From the NCBI RefSeq assembly GCF_947259345.1, contig NZ_CAMYLS010000008.1, positions 1 to 64,000 on the forward strand: a DNA stretch of 64,000 bases. Direction: 5' to 3'. Below the pieces are notes generated by a model, which worked only from the letters and a program-made list of their open reading frames with translations, had not been told where the DNA came from and made no database searches. The position numbers and the translations under genes are program-made. Source of the DNA: an uncultured Maricaulis sp. GTDB taxonomy: Bacteria > Pseudomonadota > Alphaproteobacteria > Caulobacterales > Maricaulaceae. Below are positions 29,296 to 37,158 of this stretch, piece after piece. Positions within the stretch are counted from its first letter, which is position 1. The number at the start of each line of letters is the position of its first letter.

Positions 29296-31331
29296 CTGTC
29301 CTTGGAGTCCGTGTCGGTCTTGCCAGAGCGGCGACCGCGTTTGGATGTGTCGGCCTCCTCCTCGTCCGGCATGGATGAGAGCAGGTCTTTCCAGCGCCAG
29401 CCGGGCTCACTGCCGGATCCGCCGGGGCGGCGCCCGCCGCGCTCCGGGAAGCCGACGGCATTGTCTGCCCGTGGCTGGGTGGAGGCTTCGGAATGGCCCA
29501 AAGGCCGATCCATGTCGGCGTCTGATTGTGAATCAGGCGTGTCGGTCGGGGTGTCATCACGCGTCGCGTCAGAACGCCGGGCCTTGCGACCGGCCAACGG
29601 GTCTGGCAGCTCATTGCTGCCGAGGTCAGGCGCGCGACGACCGCCTGCGACGGACCCCATGCGCAGCATGAAGTCAGAGAGAAGTTCGTAATTCTGGCGG
29701 ATACGCGCCTGGAAGGCGGCATCGATTTCCTGGGCTTCCTCTGCGGCTGCCATGGCGGCGGCATTCAGGCCCTCCAGGCCGCGCCGCAATGTGTCTGCTG
29801 CTTCCTGAGCCCGGTCACGAGCCATGCCCGGCATTTCCGACAAGCGCTCGGTCATCGCATCGAGATGGCGCTCGACTGTTTGGGTTTCCGAGCGGGCCGA
29901 TGCAAGCACGCCCTCAAGCCGCTTGCGGACGGACTCGGCGGCCTCGTCTGCGGCGACCGAGGCGCGCTTGGTCAGCTTGTCCGCTTCGGCGAGGCGGAGC
30001 TCGAAGGCTTCGTCCGAGCGGCGCGCAGCTTCATAGGCCGCTTCATTGGTCTGTTCGACCTTGCTGGCGACAATATCGGCCTGGGCTTCGATGGCCTCGA
30101 TCGCGGCTTCGGACACGGCCTTGGCTTCCTGGGCCGAGGCGATGAGTCGCGCGAGGGCGGATTCGTGCTCCTGGGCTGCACTTTCGGTTTCAGACCGGAC
30201 CCGGCCGGCCATGCTGTCGGCGCGTTCGATTGCTGATTCAACGGCTTCGCGGAATGCGACCGCGCCATTGGAGGCGGCGGAGTTGAGCGCGTCTGCCCCG
30301 TCGCGGGCTGTCGAGGCCATGACCTCCAGTTCTGCCTTGTGGAAGTCGAGGGCGGCGGCGATCTTTTCCTGCTCCTGCCGCAGGGCTTCACCGGCATCCG
30401 CGAGGCGCTGGCGATGCTTCACATAGGCGGCGTCGAGATTCTCCGAGCGTTCCTTGAGCCCGTCGGACAGTTCGCGCAGATGGCTGCTCCGTTCAGAGAT
30501 GATCAGGGCGGCCGCATCGCTGCGCTCGGTTACCGCGCTGCCAGCTTCATTGAGGCCATCGACGCTGGCACGGATCCGCCGTTCGCTATCGGAGGCCTGG
30601 CTCGCAGCGAGCTCCGCGGCGGCGGCCACCATTTTCGACTGATCGGAGATGGCGGCCGCGATGAGCGCGGCCTTGTCATCCAATGATTCCGAGACCTCGC
30701 CCAGACGCAGGCGTTCTGTGCGCAGTCCCTTGAGCAGAGTCTCGGTCCGGTCGCGGGCATCGGTAGCGGATTGTTCCAGTGACTCAGCGTGGTGGCTGAT
30801 CACTTCTTCCATGGCGGCCAGTCGTGCCAGCGCACTCTCAAGCGCGGAATTGATCCGCTCGACTTCGCCGGACACGGCATCGGACAGTGTCTGGACCTCG
30901 TGTCGGGCGTATTGTGCCGGCTCGGCCAGCTTGCGGATGGCCAGCTCGACGCGGCGCGTATTGGCAGAGCTTCGCACGATTTCACGGGCCATCATGCCGG
31001 CGATGATGAAGATCAGGGCTGGCAGGAGGGCAAACACGGAAAGGCCCGTAAGCTGACCAAAACTGTAACGGCCCAGGGCTTCGAAGGACTGGATGCCCAG
31101 ATAGGCCCACAGATAGGCACTGGCGCCGCCGACCCAGCAGAGTGCGAAACAATTGCCCAGCCACACCAGCCAATTGCCCCCCCGCGGCGGCGCGTCGGAT
31201 CCGTTTGTCTCCCGGACGGCGGGCGCGGTCAGCGCCTGGCGGTCAGTCGGCGCTATCGACGCCTGGTTTTCCTCGTCGGCCATGGTCATCTCCGCGAGTT
31301 CGATCGTGTGGTCTTGTCTGGTCTCGGTCAT
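29292..31331 (-). CDS. Large coiled-coil membrane protein, TipN-like polarity candidate
   Basis: 679 residues from the ATG at 31331 (a TTG at 31352 adds seven). Two N-terminal helices (about residues 53-81, NWLVWLGNCFALCWVGGASAYLWA, and 94-118), then some 430 residues of nearly continuous Ala/Glu/Arg-rich coiled coil, then a disordered Gly/Arg/Asp-rich tail with GWRWKDLLSSM. The domain order resembles Caulobacter TipN, the birth-scar polarity marker, though TipN is longer. Function by architecture only; a generic coiled-coil protein is the alternative. A perfect 19-base inverted repeat lies 117 bases upstream (31448-31466). Confidence 0.7.
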   Translation of the reverse strand: MTETRQDHTIELAEMTMADEENQASIAPTDRQALTAPAVRETNGSDAPPRGGNWLVWLGNCFALCWVGGASAYLWAYLGIQSFEALGRYSFGQLTGLSVFALLPALIFIIAGMMAREIVRSSANTRRVELAIRKLAEPAQYARHEVQTLSDAVSGEVERINSALESALARLAAMEEVISHHAESLEQSATDARDRTETLLKGLRTERLRLGEVSESLDDKAALIAAAISDQSKMVAAAAELAASQASDSERRIRASVDGLNEAGSAVTERSDAAALIISERSSHLRELSDGLKERSENLDAAYVKHRQRLADAGEALRQEQEKIAAALDFHKAELEVMASTARDGADALNSAASNGAVAFREAVESAIERADSMAGRVRSETESAAQEHESALARLIASAQEAKAVSEAAIEAIEAQADIVASKVEQTNEAAYEAARRSDEAFELRLAEADKLTKRASVAADEAAESVRKRLEGVLASARSETQTVERHLDAMTERLSEMPGMARDRAQEAADTLRRGLEGLNAAAMAAAEEAQEIDAAFQARIRQNYELLSDFMLRMGSVAGGRRAPDLGSNELPDPLAGRKARRSDATRDDTPTDTPDSQSDADMDRPLGHSEASTQPRADNAVGFPERGGRRPGGSGSEPGWRWKDLLSSMPDEEEADTSKRGRRSGKTDTDSKDS

Positions 31332-31447
31332 TTCGGGCCTGGCTGCCTGCAATCCGTAATGAGCACGTCCGCGCGCGAGGGCGGGCCGATCAGGCTCAAT
31401 ATGACAGAGAATAGGGGGAGATGCGCGTCAGGCACACAGATAATCTA

Positions 31448-31466
31448 TGCAAATTCAATATTTGCA
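31448..31466. promoter_or_regulatory. Perfect 7-5-7 inverted repeat upstream of the TipN-like gene
   Basis: TGCAAAT, five spacer bases (TCAAT), ATTTGCA. This is an AT-rich island in GC-rich sequence, 117 bases upstream of the TipN-like start. The symmetry fits a dimeric repressor or activator site; the binding protein is unknown. Confidence 0.5.
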
Positions 31467-31504
31467 GCGGAAAGGTCGCGTGGAAGGCGGTCTGTGCGGG
31501 GAGG

Positions 31505-31771
31505 CTAGCTGTTGTAGACCAGCGGCGGTGACAGCAATTCCGGCAATTCGCGATTGTCGATTATCGGCGTCCATTGTGCGCACGGATCAAGACTGACCTT
31601 GTGCCAGCCGATCGCCGCGCCGTCATTCAGGTTCATCACCGCTTCGCGATACTCTGCGGGCTGCGGCGCCGGGCTGGAGCCGCACTCGGTGCGCGCGGAC
31701 GCCTCAATGCCGACCGATGACAGGGCCACCATGGCGAACCATTCGATAAGGGATATCAAAAACTGGACCAT
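31505..31771 (-). CDS. Small possible exported protein, unknown
   Basis: 88 residues from the ATG at 31771: MVQFLISLIEWFAMVALSSVGIEASA looks like a signal peptide or membrane anchor, followed by a short polar part (EYREAVMNLNDGAAIGWHKVSLDPCAQWTPIIDNRELPELL) that reads like real protein. The ribosome site is weak, and in-frame starts exist further upstream (31861 region). It is not a family I know. Flanked by the TipN-like gene's promoter region and the divergent DUF418 gene. Confidence 0.4.
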   Translation of the reverse strand: MVQFLISLIEWFAMVALSSVGIEASARTECGSSPAPQPAEYREAVMNLNDGAAIGWHKVSLDPCAQWTPIIDNRELPELLSPPLVYNS

Positions 31772-31913
31772 GTCTGGTGTGCGCCTGAACGTCCGAAGGA
31801 TTGAATATGTGACTAGGACCTGCATACGGTGAAGGCAATTCACACAATATGAGAGTTTCATGAAGTCTTCGTAAGAAGATGGCGGAAATGGGGCAGCGCC
31901 CGCAGGAGCAGGC

Positions 31914-33083
31914 ATGGACACAGGTGAAGAAGGGGAAGAGGCCGGCATCCTGATCATGCTCGGGGTGACGGTGTTTGGCCTGCTCTTTGCCAATATGCCG
32001 GGCTTTGCGCATGTCTGGGCTGCGGCCGACCTCTTGCCGCTGCAAACTGCGACGCCGGGCCCGTTGGACAGTCTCGCCTGGTGGACCGGTCAAACCTTCG
32101 TCGCCTGGGTATTCAATATCCTCCTGATCGTCCTGTTCGGGTCTGCGCTGACGCTGCGCCAGCACAGCGGCGCCAAGTCGGGACTGGGTTGGCTCAGCCT
32201 GTTGGGGCTCGGTCTCGCCTACCTCGTCTGGTATGGCGAATTGCTGACTGTAATGGCGATCGCGGGAATGATCGCGTTGCCCATGCGGGCCTTGCGGCCT
32301 GTGACGCGCTGGGCGTCTCTTGTGGCGCTGGTCGGTGGCACATTCCTGATCGTACTCGGCGGGATCGGCATTACCGCGCTCTTGCCCGACACAATGGGCT
32401 TGCCCGATCTACTCGGACTGGACGAAGCCCGCATCGCCGCCATCGAGGCGGCTCATCAATCCGGTTTCTGGGCCCGTTTGCCGCACAATATGGCCACGGC
32501 ACTTCAATTTCACCTGGTTGAGTTCTTCTTCCTCGGCGGCGGCGTTCTGGGCTTGCTCCTGCTCGGCATGGAGCTGGTGGAGCGCGGCTTCTGGGGCGGA
32601 CGCTGGCCGGTCATGCCGCTGGTGATCAGTGCCGCCATGGCGCTCGGGATCGGCCTTCCGCTGAGCGGGTGGAGCGCGGTGCAGGCGCTGAGCGTTTCCT
32701 TCGCGCCTTCGCAGGCCTGGGAGGGCTTGGTGGGGCGCTCGTTTGCGGCCCTGCTGATGGCCTATGGTTATGCCGCCCTGGTCGTTCTTGCCGTCCGTTT
32801 CCGGATCGCCGAGCCGGTCCAGCTGCTCTTCATCCGGGCCGGGCATCTCTGGCTGAGCGTTTATGTCGGGCAGATCATTGTCCTGACGCTGATATTCTCC
32901 GGCCTGCCCGGAATGGGTTTGTTCGGGCGACTAGGCCCCGCTGCGCTATTTGCCTTCGGTTTCGCTCTTGCGGGCATTCAGGCAGCGGCAGTCTGGTTGA
33001 TGGATCGATATCTCCGGCTGGGGCCGCTGGAATGGCTGCTGGATGGCTTCGAAAATCGTCGCTTTGCTCGACTGAGGCGCTAG
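31914..33083 (+). CDS. DUF418-family membrane protein
   Basis: 389 residues, about nine to ten helices. The N-terminal EEAGILIMLGVTVFGLLFANMPGF and the C-terminal half (VQLLFIRAGHLWLSVYVGQIIVLTLIFSGLPGMGLFGRLG..FALAGIQAAAVWLMDRYLRLGPLEWL) match the DUF418/YeiB-like pattern of acyltransferase-related membrane proteins. Function unknown. The ATG at 31914 follows GCAGGAG. The gene stands alone between divergent and unrelated neighbours. Confidence 0.8.
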   Translation: MDTGEEGEEAGILIMLGVTVFGLLFANMPGFAHVWAAADLLPLQTATPGPLDSLAWWTGQTFVAWVFNILLIVLFGSALTLRQHSGAKSGLGWLSLLGLGLAYLVWYGELLTVMAIAGMIALPMRALRPVTRWASLVALVGGTFLIVLGGIGITALLPDTMGLPDLLGLDEARIAAIEAAHQSGFWARLPHNMATALQFHLVEFFFLGGGVLGLLLLGMELVERGFWGGRWPVMPLVISAAMALGIGLPLSGWSAVQALSVSFAPSQAWEGLVGRSFAALLMAYGYAALVVLAVRFRIAEPVQLLFIRAGHLWLSVYVGQIIVLTLIFSGLPGMGLFGRLGPAALFAFGFALAGIQAAAVWLMDRYLRLGPLEWLLDGFENRRFARLRR

Positions 33084-33176
33084 GCCCAGATCACAATCAG
33101 TTGAATGAGATTGCCCAGATTAAACGTGCTTGCCGCAACCGGAATGGCGATCTGTAGGCGAAATCACCCAGGGGAC

Positions 33177-34007
33177 ATGATGATGATCCGAACACTCGCC
33201 GCGCTCGCAACCCTCACACTCGCTCCGCTTGGCCTGACGTCGGTCAGCCTTGCTGACGACCCCGCCACCGAGGCCGCGCTCGAGCCGCTGGCCGACCGTT
33301 TTGCCCGCGGTTTTTACGCACGTGATGCGGAGCAGGTCTTGTCGACCGTCCACCCGGAATTGTCGAAGCTGGGCCTGCGTCCGAATTTCCAGGGCCGTGG
33401 CCGCATGGTGATCGAGAATCTGACGCCGGGCGACCTGCAGGTTCTGGGCGAGCTGTACAATGCCGATGGTCATCTGGATCCGATCACGTCAACCGTCGAT
33501 GTCCGCTTCTTTGACAGCACGGCCGATACCGGCGTCTTCCAGCTGACAGCTGATACGGACTGGTATGACTTCTTCGTCGGCACGCGCATCAATGGCGAGT
33601 GGACCCTCGTGAATTGTGCCTATGGCGGCTATGGCTGGATCGACAATCCGGGCCGGGCCGATGACATGCGCATGATCGGCGAGCTCGTCGAAACCTATGC
33701 GGCGGCCTGGGATGCCGGCGATGCCGAAACGGTGACCGCCTCTGTCTATCCGGATTTCGACCGCCGCCATGTTGATCGCAGTGGCACGCGGGAATTCCTC
33801 GCGCCGGAAACCCTGGAAACGATTGCCATTCATCTCGATGAGACCGGCGCGGCGGACACGCCGTCGACCGTCACGGTTTTCGAGGCGACCCAGATGACCG
33901 GCGCGGCGCGCATTGATGCGGCCGATCGGACGGAATGGATATTCCTGCTCCGCGTGGCCGGGGATTGGGAGATCGTGAATAGCTTCTGGGAACCGCGCCG
34001 GGCCTAA
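33177..34007 (+). CDS. Exported protein with two NTF2-like (lumazine-binding-like) domains
   Basis: 276 residues with a signal peptide (IRTLAALATLTLAPLGLTSVSLA). Two similar cone-fold halves follow: ALEPLADRFARGFYARDAEQVLSTVHPELSKLG and LVETYAAAWDAGDAETVTASVYPDFDRRHVD, each ending in a W.LVN/WEIVN strand. The pattern matches the putative lumazine-binding (Lumazine_bd_2) family. No ligand can be named. Three ATGs in a row (33177, 33180, 33183) follow AGGGGAC. Its TAA overlaps the stop of the convergent maiA gene. Confidence 0.75.
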   Translation: MMMIRTLAALATLTLAPLGLTSVSLADDPATEAALEPLADRFARGFYARDAEQVLSTVHPELSKLGLRPNFQGRGRMVIENLTPGDLQVLGELYNADGHLDPITSTVDVRFFDSTADTGVFQLTADTDWYDFFVGTRINGEWTLVNCAYGGYGWIDNPGRADDMRMIGELVETYAAAWDAGDAETVTASVYPDFDRRHVDRSGTREFLAPETLETIAIHLDETGAADTPSTVTVFEATQMTGAARIDAADRTEWIFLLRVAGDWEIVNSFWEPRRA

Positions 34008-34651
34008 ACCTCTGCGTCAGGCTGGCTTTCCGGGGCTGCATCCCGGAAGGCCGACAGGGCGCGACAGGCTTCATCAGCGGCTGCGAGCGCGGGCCAGTCA
34101 CTCATGTCGAGACCCCAGCGCCGGGCATTATAGGCCTGAGGCACAAGATAGATGTCAGCCAGGCCGGGTATCTGGCCGCCGAGATACTCGCCGGTTCTTG
34201 GAGCAGCCTCAACCAGCGTCTCGAGCGCGTCGAGACCGGATTTCATCCAGCGCTGGGACCAGGCTTTCATGCCGTCCGGACCTTGGCCGAGATCGCCCGC
34301 CACGGCTTTCAGTACACGCAGATTCTGCAGCGGGTGGATGTCGCAGGCAATGATGGAGGCCCAGCCGCGCGCCTGGCAGCGGGCGATTGTGTCCCTCGGC
34401 AGAAAGGCCGGGTCGGGCCAGGTCTCGTCAATCCATTCCAGGATGGCGGGAGATTGCAGCAGGCGTACGCCGTCATGCTCGAGAACCGGGACCAGACCCT
34501 GGGGCTGGATATCCAGCCAGGCCGCTCCCCGCTGCTCGCCTTCCTTCAGATTGACCGGCACTTGCTGGTAGTCGACGCCCTTGAGATTGAGCGCGATACG
34601 CAGGCGGTAGGCCGCGCTGGAACGCCAATAGCCATAGAGTTTGGTGGTCAT
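34004..34651 (-). CDS. maiA: Maleylacetoacetate isomerase (zeta-class GST)
   Basis: 215 residues. The N-terminal thioredoxin fold carries YWRSSAAYRLRIALNLKG, the zeta-class SSxxxRVRIAL active-site motif, and QPQGLVPVLEHDG plus QSPAILEWIDE for glutathione binding. It isomerises maleyl to fumaryl intermediates in tyrosine/homogentisate or gentisate breakdown. It lies 3 bases after the FAH-family hydrolase gene, which catalyses the next step, so the two form an aromatic-catabolic operon. Confidence 0.92.
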   Translation of the reverse strand: MTTKLYGYWRSSAAYRLRIALNLKGVDYQQVPVNLKEGEQRGAAWLDIQPQGLVPVLEHDGVRLLQSPAILEWIDETWPDPAFLPRDTIARCQARGWASIIACDIHPLQNLRVLKAVAGDLGQGPDGMKAWSQRWMKSGLDALETLVEAAPRTGEYLGGQIPGLADIYLVPQAYNARRWGLDMSDWPALAAADEACRALSAFRDAAPESQPDAEV

Positions 34652-34654
34652 GGA

Positions 34655-35299
34655 TCAGCGTCTTTCCGTGAGCGTAAAATCAAGCGGAGGCAGGCCATCA
34701 ATGCGGGCCGATACGACGTCGCCAGGCAGAAGGGCGCTGACACCGGCCGGCGTTCCAGTAAAGATCAGGTCGCCCGGCTGTAGTGTGAAATAGCGCGCCA
34801 ATTGTTGGAGAAGGGCGGCTGGCGGCAGGATCATTTGCTCGAGATCGCCCGATTGACGCGGCGTCCCGTTGACGCTGAGCGTGATCGCGCCGCTGGCGGG
34901 CGGTGGGCCAAGCCGAAGCGCGCCCATCGGGGCGGATCGGTCAAACCCCTTGGCAATCTCCCAGGGCGCGCCCTTCGCCTTGAGGCGGGCCTGGAGGTCG
35001 CGCTTGGTCAGGTCGACGCCGGTCCCGCAGGCAATGATCTCGCCGCCTTCGCCCAGCGCGAGAACCAATTCCACCTCATGATGCAGATCCTCGGTCTCGC
35101 CGGGATAGGGCAGGGCGGGCGCTGTCGAGACGGCACTGGCCGGCTTGGTAAAGAAGATCGCTTCGGCGGCTTCGCCCATCTCCTTGGCATGGTCGGCATA
35201 ATTGCGGCCGATACAGAAGACGCGACCGACGGGGAAATGGCGGCTGTCGCCATCAAGGGCGAGACGGGGCGCGGCGGGGCAGGTGACAAGATCGCTCAT
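34655..35299 (-). CDS. Fumarylacetoacetate hydrolase-family protein
   Basis: 214 residues, short FAH family. Motifs: VFCIGRNYADHAKEMG, FFTKPASAV, HHEVELVLALG (metal-binding Glu), KGFDRSAPMG and TGTPAGVSALLPGD. The short form fits fumarylpyruvate or acylpyruvate hydrolases more than full fumarylacetoacetase. Together with maiA it suggests cleavage of a fumaryl ketoacid from gentisate or homogentisate. Expression probably runs from the region shared with the divergent MarR gene. Confidence 0.88.
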   Translation of the reverse strand: MSDLVTCPAAPRLALDGDSRHFPVGRVFCIGRNYADHAKEMGEAAEAIFFTKPASAVSTAPALPYPGETEDLHHEVELVLALGEGGEIIACGTGVDLTKRDLQARLKAKGAPWEIAKGFDRSAPMGALRLGPPPASGAITLSVNGTPRQSGDLEQMILPPAALLQQLARYFTLQPGDLIFTGTPAGVSALLPGDVVSARIDGLPPLDFTLTERR

Positions 35300-35301
35300 G
35301 C

Positions 35302-35362
35302 GCTATCGATAGCCGAGGAAGGCTTGCGCCGTCGAGCCAACAAACGGCTTGCAGCTGCAGCC
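35302..35362. promoter_or_regulatory. Candidate MarR operators between FAH and marR genes
   Basis: The 84-base divergent spacer holds two palindromes: GCTATCGATAGC (35302-35313, perfect 12 bases) and GGCTTGCAGCTGCAGCC (35346-35362, perfect core TGCAGCTGCA). Their position between an aromatic-catabolic operon and a MarR gene makes autoregulatory sites likely. No -10/-35 is assigned. Confidence 0.5.
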
Positions 35363-35383
35363 GGCATCCGGCAGGTCTGGGGC

Positions 35384-35857
35384 ATGACTGATCCGACCCC
35401 GCCTGCGCTTAGCCTGCGCGACTATCTGCCCTATCGCCTGGCCGTCACCTCCAACCAGGTGTCGCGCCTTGTTGCACGGGCCTATCAGGACCGCTTCGGT
35501 CTGACGATCTGGGAATGGCGGGTGATTGCGCTTCTGGGCGAGGCCGAGCCGATGACAGCGCAATCCCTGTCGGACATCGCTGCCATGGACAAGGTCTCCG
35601 TCAGTCGGGCGGTGAAGGCCTTGGTCGAGCGCGGTCTGGTCATGCGGGCCGAGCGCGTCGCGGATCGGCGGTCGCGCGATCTGCATCTGACAGAGGCAGG
35701 GCGTCAGACCTATGCGGAGATCACGCCCGTCGCCCTGACAGCGGAGGCGGACTTGTTGACCGGCCTCGACGAGACGCAGATCGCCGAACTCGCGCGGCTT
35801 CTCGATCTCCTGCGCTCTCGGGCCGGCGAGCTCGCGGAGCGGCAGGCGGGCAACTAG
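35384..35857 (+). CDS. MarR-family transcriptional regulator
   Basis: 157 residues. Winged-helix core: YRLAVTSNQVSRLVARAYQDRFGLTIWEWRVIALLGE, recognition region DKVSVSRAVKALVERGLVMR and wing ADRRSRDLHLTEAGR. Divergent from the FAH-maiA operon, so it probably represses that operon and binds an aromatic ligand; this is inference from position. The reading frame runs open far upstream but that part lies opposite the FAH gene. The stop shares CTAG with the PqiA-like gene. Confidence 0.9.
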   Translation: MTDPTPPALSLRDYLPYRLAVTSNQVSRLVARAYQDRFGLTIWEWRVIALLGEAEPMTAQSLSDIAAMDKVSVSRAVKALVERGLVMRAERVADRRSRDLHLTEAGRQTYAEITPVALTAEADLLTGLDETQIAELARLLDLLRSRAGELAERQAGN

Positions 35858-36345
35858 CCGCGACCGCGATCGACGATCCGGCCCGCTGCGATCATCGCCA
35901 GTACCGCGGACAAGGCAAAGCAGCCGGCGCCGATCAGCGGTCGGGCCTCCATTAGGAAGCTGCCACGCAGGCTGAACACGACGAGCGCGATGACCAGCAC
36001 GTCTGCCATTGACCATTTTCCGAGCCGTTCCAGCCAACGCAGCGAGGCACTTGTCGGAGGCTGACTGTCCTTCGACAACTGGATGCGCCACATCCAGACG
36101 ATCTTCGTGAGCGGGAAGCCGACCGAAAAGCCCAGTACTGTGCCGGCCAGCAACCATTCTTTTTCGCGAACCAATGCGACGCCCAGTGAGAGGATGCTGT
36201 GCTGGTCATCCCACAGACCAAGATGACGTGTTTCGAGCGCCGGCAGGAAAAGCCCCGGTATGAGGAGTGTGCTCGCCAACAGAAGAATGCCTGTAGTCAG
36301 AGCATTGGGGCGAAAATTTTCAGCCGTCTGCATTCTGCTGCCCAT
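35854..36345 (-). CDS. PqiA-like membrane protein
   Basis: 163 residues with about four helices. LLLASTLLIPGLFLPAL near the N-terminus and LGKWSMADVLVIALVVF in the third helix region are the paraquat-inducible protein A signatures; it is one PqiA unit, without the usual zinc-ribbon cysteines. PqiA proteins work with MCE proteins in lipid transport, but no pqiB is adjacent. Start at 36345 or 36333 (MQTAEN) is undecided. Confidence 0.8.
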   Translation of the reverse strand: MGSRMQTAENFRPNALTTGILLLASTLLIPGLFLPALETRHLGLWDDQHSILSLGVALVREKEWLLAGTVLGFSVGFPLTKIVWMWRIQLSKDSQPPTSASLRWLERLGKWSMADVLVIALVVFSLRGSFLMEARPLIGAGCFALSAVLAMIAAGRIVDRGRG

Positions 36346-36496
36346 CCGGTCGGGGCTGGAGCATGCCGGGATATCCTGCCCCCTGCATCATCCGTCACCG
36401 CCTTTGGCGCGATGAACTATACTTCGCAATTTCGTCAATTCCGCTTCTCTCCGTTAACAAGCTTTGAGCAGGTCGTGCAGTAACGGGCAGGTCATA

Positions 36497-36522
36497 GGAT
36501 ATTACAAGTATTGGTAATATCC
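36497..36522. promoter_or_regulatory. 9-8-9 perfect inverted repeat upstream of the TonB receptor set
   Basis: GGATATTAC (36497-36505) and GTAATATCC (36514-36522) flank eight bases, in an AT-rich stretch 97 bases upstream of the periplasmic protein gene. It has operator-like symmetry and no T-tract for termination. The remaining gap from 36346 shows nothing else. Confidence 0.5.
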
Positions 36523-36618
36523 AATTACCCAGACGAAATACGGGGTTAATATCCCTCCCCTAATCCCAGCCCATACGCCGCGATGCGGTGACATATGGAA
36601 CAGGACGGGGTGTCCCCA

Positions 36619-37128
36619 ATGCGTAAATTCATTCTGCCGGCGCTGGCCGGTCTTCTCTTTACCACACCGGCGATGGCCGAGACGACCCAGCGCGATCTCG
36701 AAGTGATCGGTCGCGCTCTGAGCTTCGTCGAAGGCGCCAGCGGTTCGGATCGCACAGTCGCGATCGTTTATGACGCGGGCAGCGAAGCCGAAGCCCAGGC
36801 CCTGGCCTCTGCCATGGCCGGCGGTCTTTCTGCTGGTCGTGTGACGCTGAATGCTCGCCTCGTGCCCATGGCTGATACCGGTTCGATCGGTGGTGCCGAT
36901 GCGGCCGTCCTGCTCGGCGCGGCGGCTGGTGATGGTGGTGTCTTCTCCGCCGCCAGTTCGGCCGGCGTGATGACCGTCTCCACCGATATGAGCTGCGTTG
37001 AAAGCGCTCAGTGCGTGATGGGTGTGCAAAGCGCCCCGTCGGTGCGGATCGTGGTCAATCGCGGCGCCGCTGACAGCTCGTCGGTCTCCTTCGCGGCGGC
37101 CTTCGCCATGATGATCGAAGAAATCTAA
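36619..37128 (+). CDS. Small periplasmic protein, possibly YfiR-like
   Basis: 169 residues with signal peptide MRKFILPALAGLLFTTPAMAE. The mature part alternates strands and helices (RTVAIVYDAGSEAEAQALASAMAGG, GADAAVLLGAAAGD, GVMTVSTDMSCVESAQCVMGVQ, VRIVVNR) and ends AAAFAMMIEEI. The order of elements recalls YfiR/DUF4154 proteins, which often precede TonB receptors and membrane sensors, but the similarity is weak. Two Cys could form a disulfide. The start at 36619 is preferred to 36595 because it gives a clean signal peptide. It ends 30 bases before the receptor gene. Confidence 0.65.
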   Translation: MRKFILPALAGLLFTTPAMAETTQRDLEVIGRALSFVEGASGSDRTVAIVYDAGSEAEAQALASAMAGGLSAGRVTLNARLVPMADTGSIGGADAAVLLGAAAGDGGVFSAASSAGVMTVSTDMSCVESAQCVMGVQSAPSVRIVVNRGAADSSSVSFAAAFAMMIEEI

Positions 37129-37158
37129 GCGCAAACAGAGTTTGAGAGAGTACTAGCC

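Noticed and set aside
34802..35383. N-terminal extension of the MarR reading frame
   Set aside because: It is antisense to the FAH gene; the MarR fold starts after 35384.
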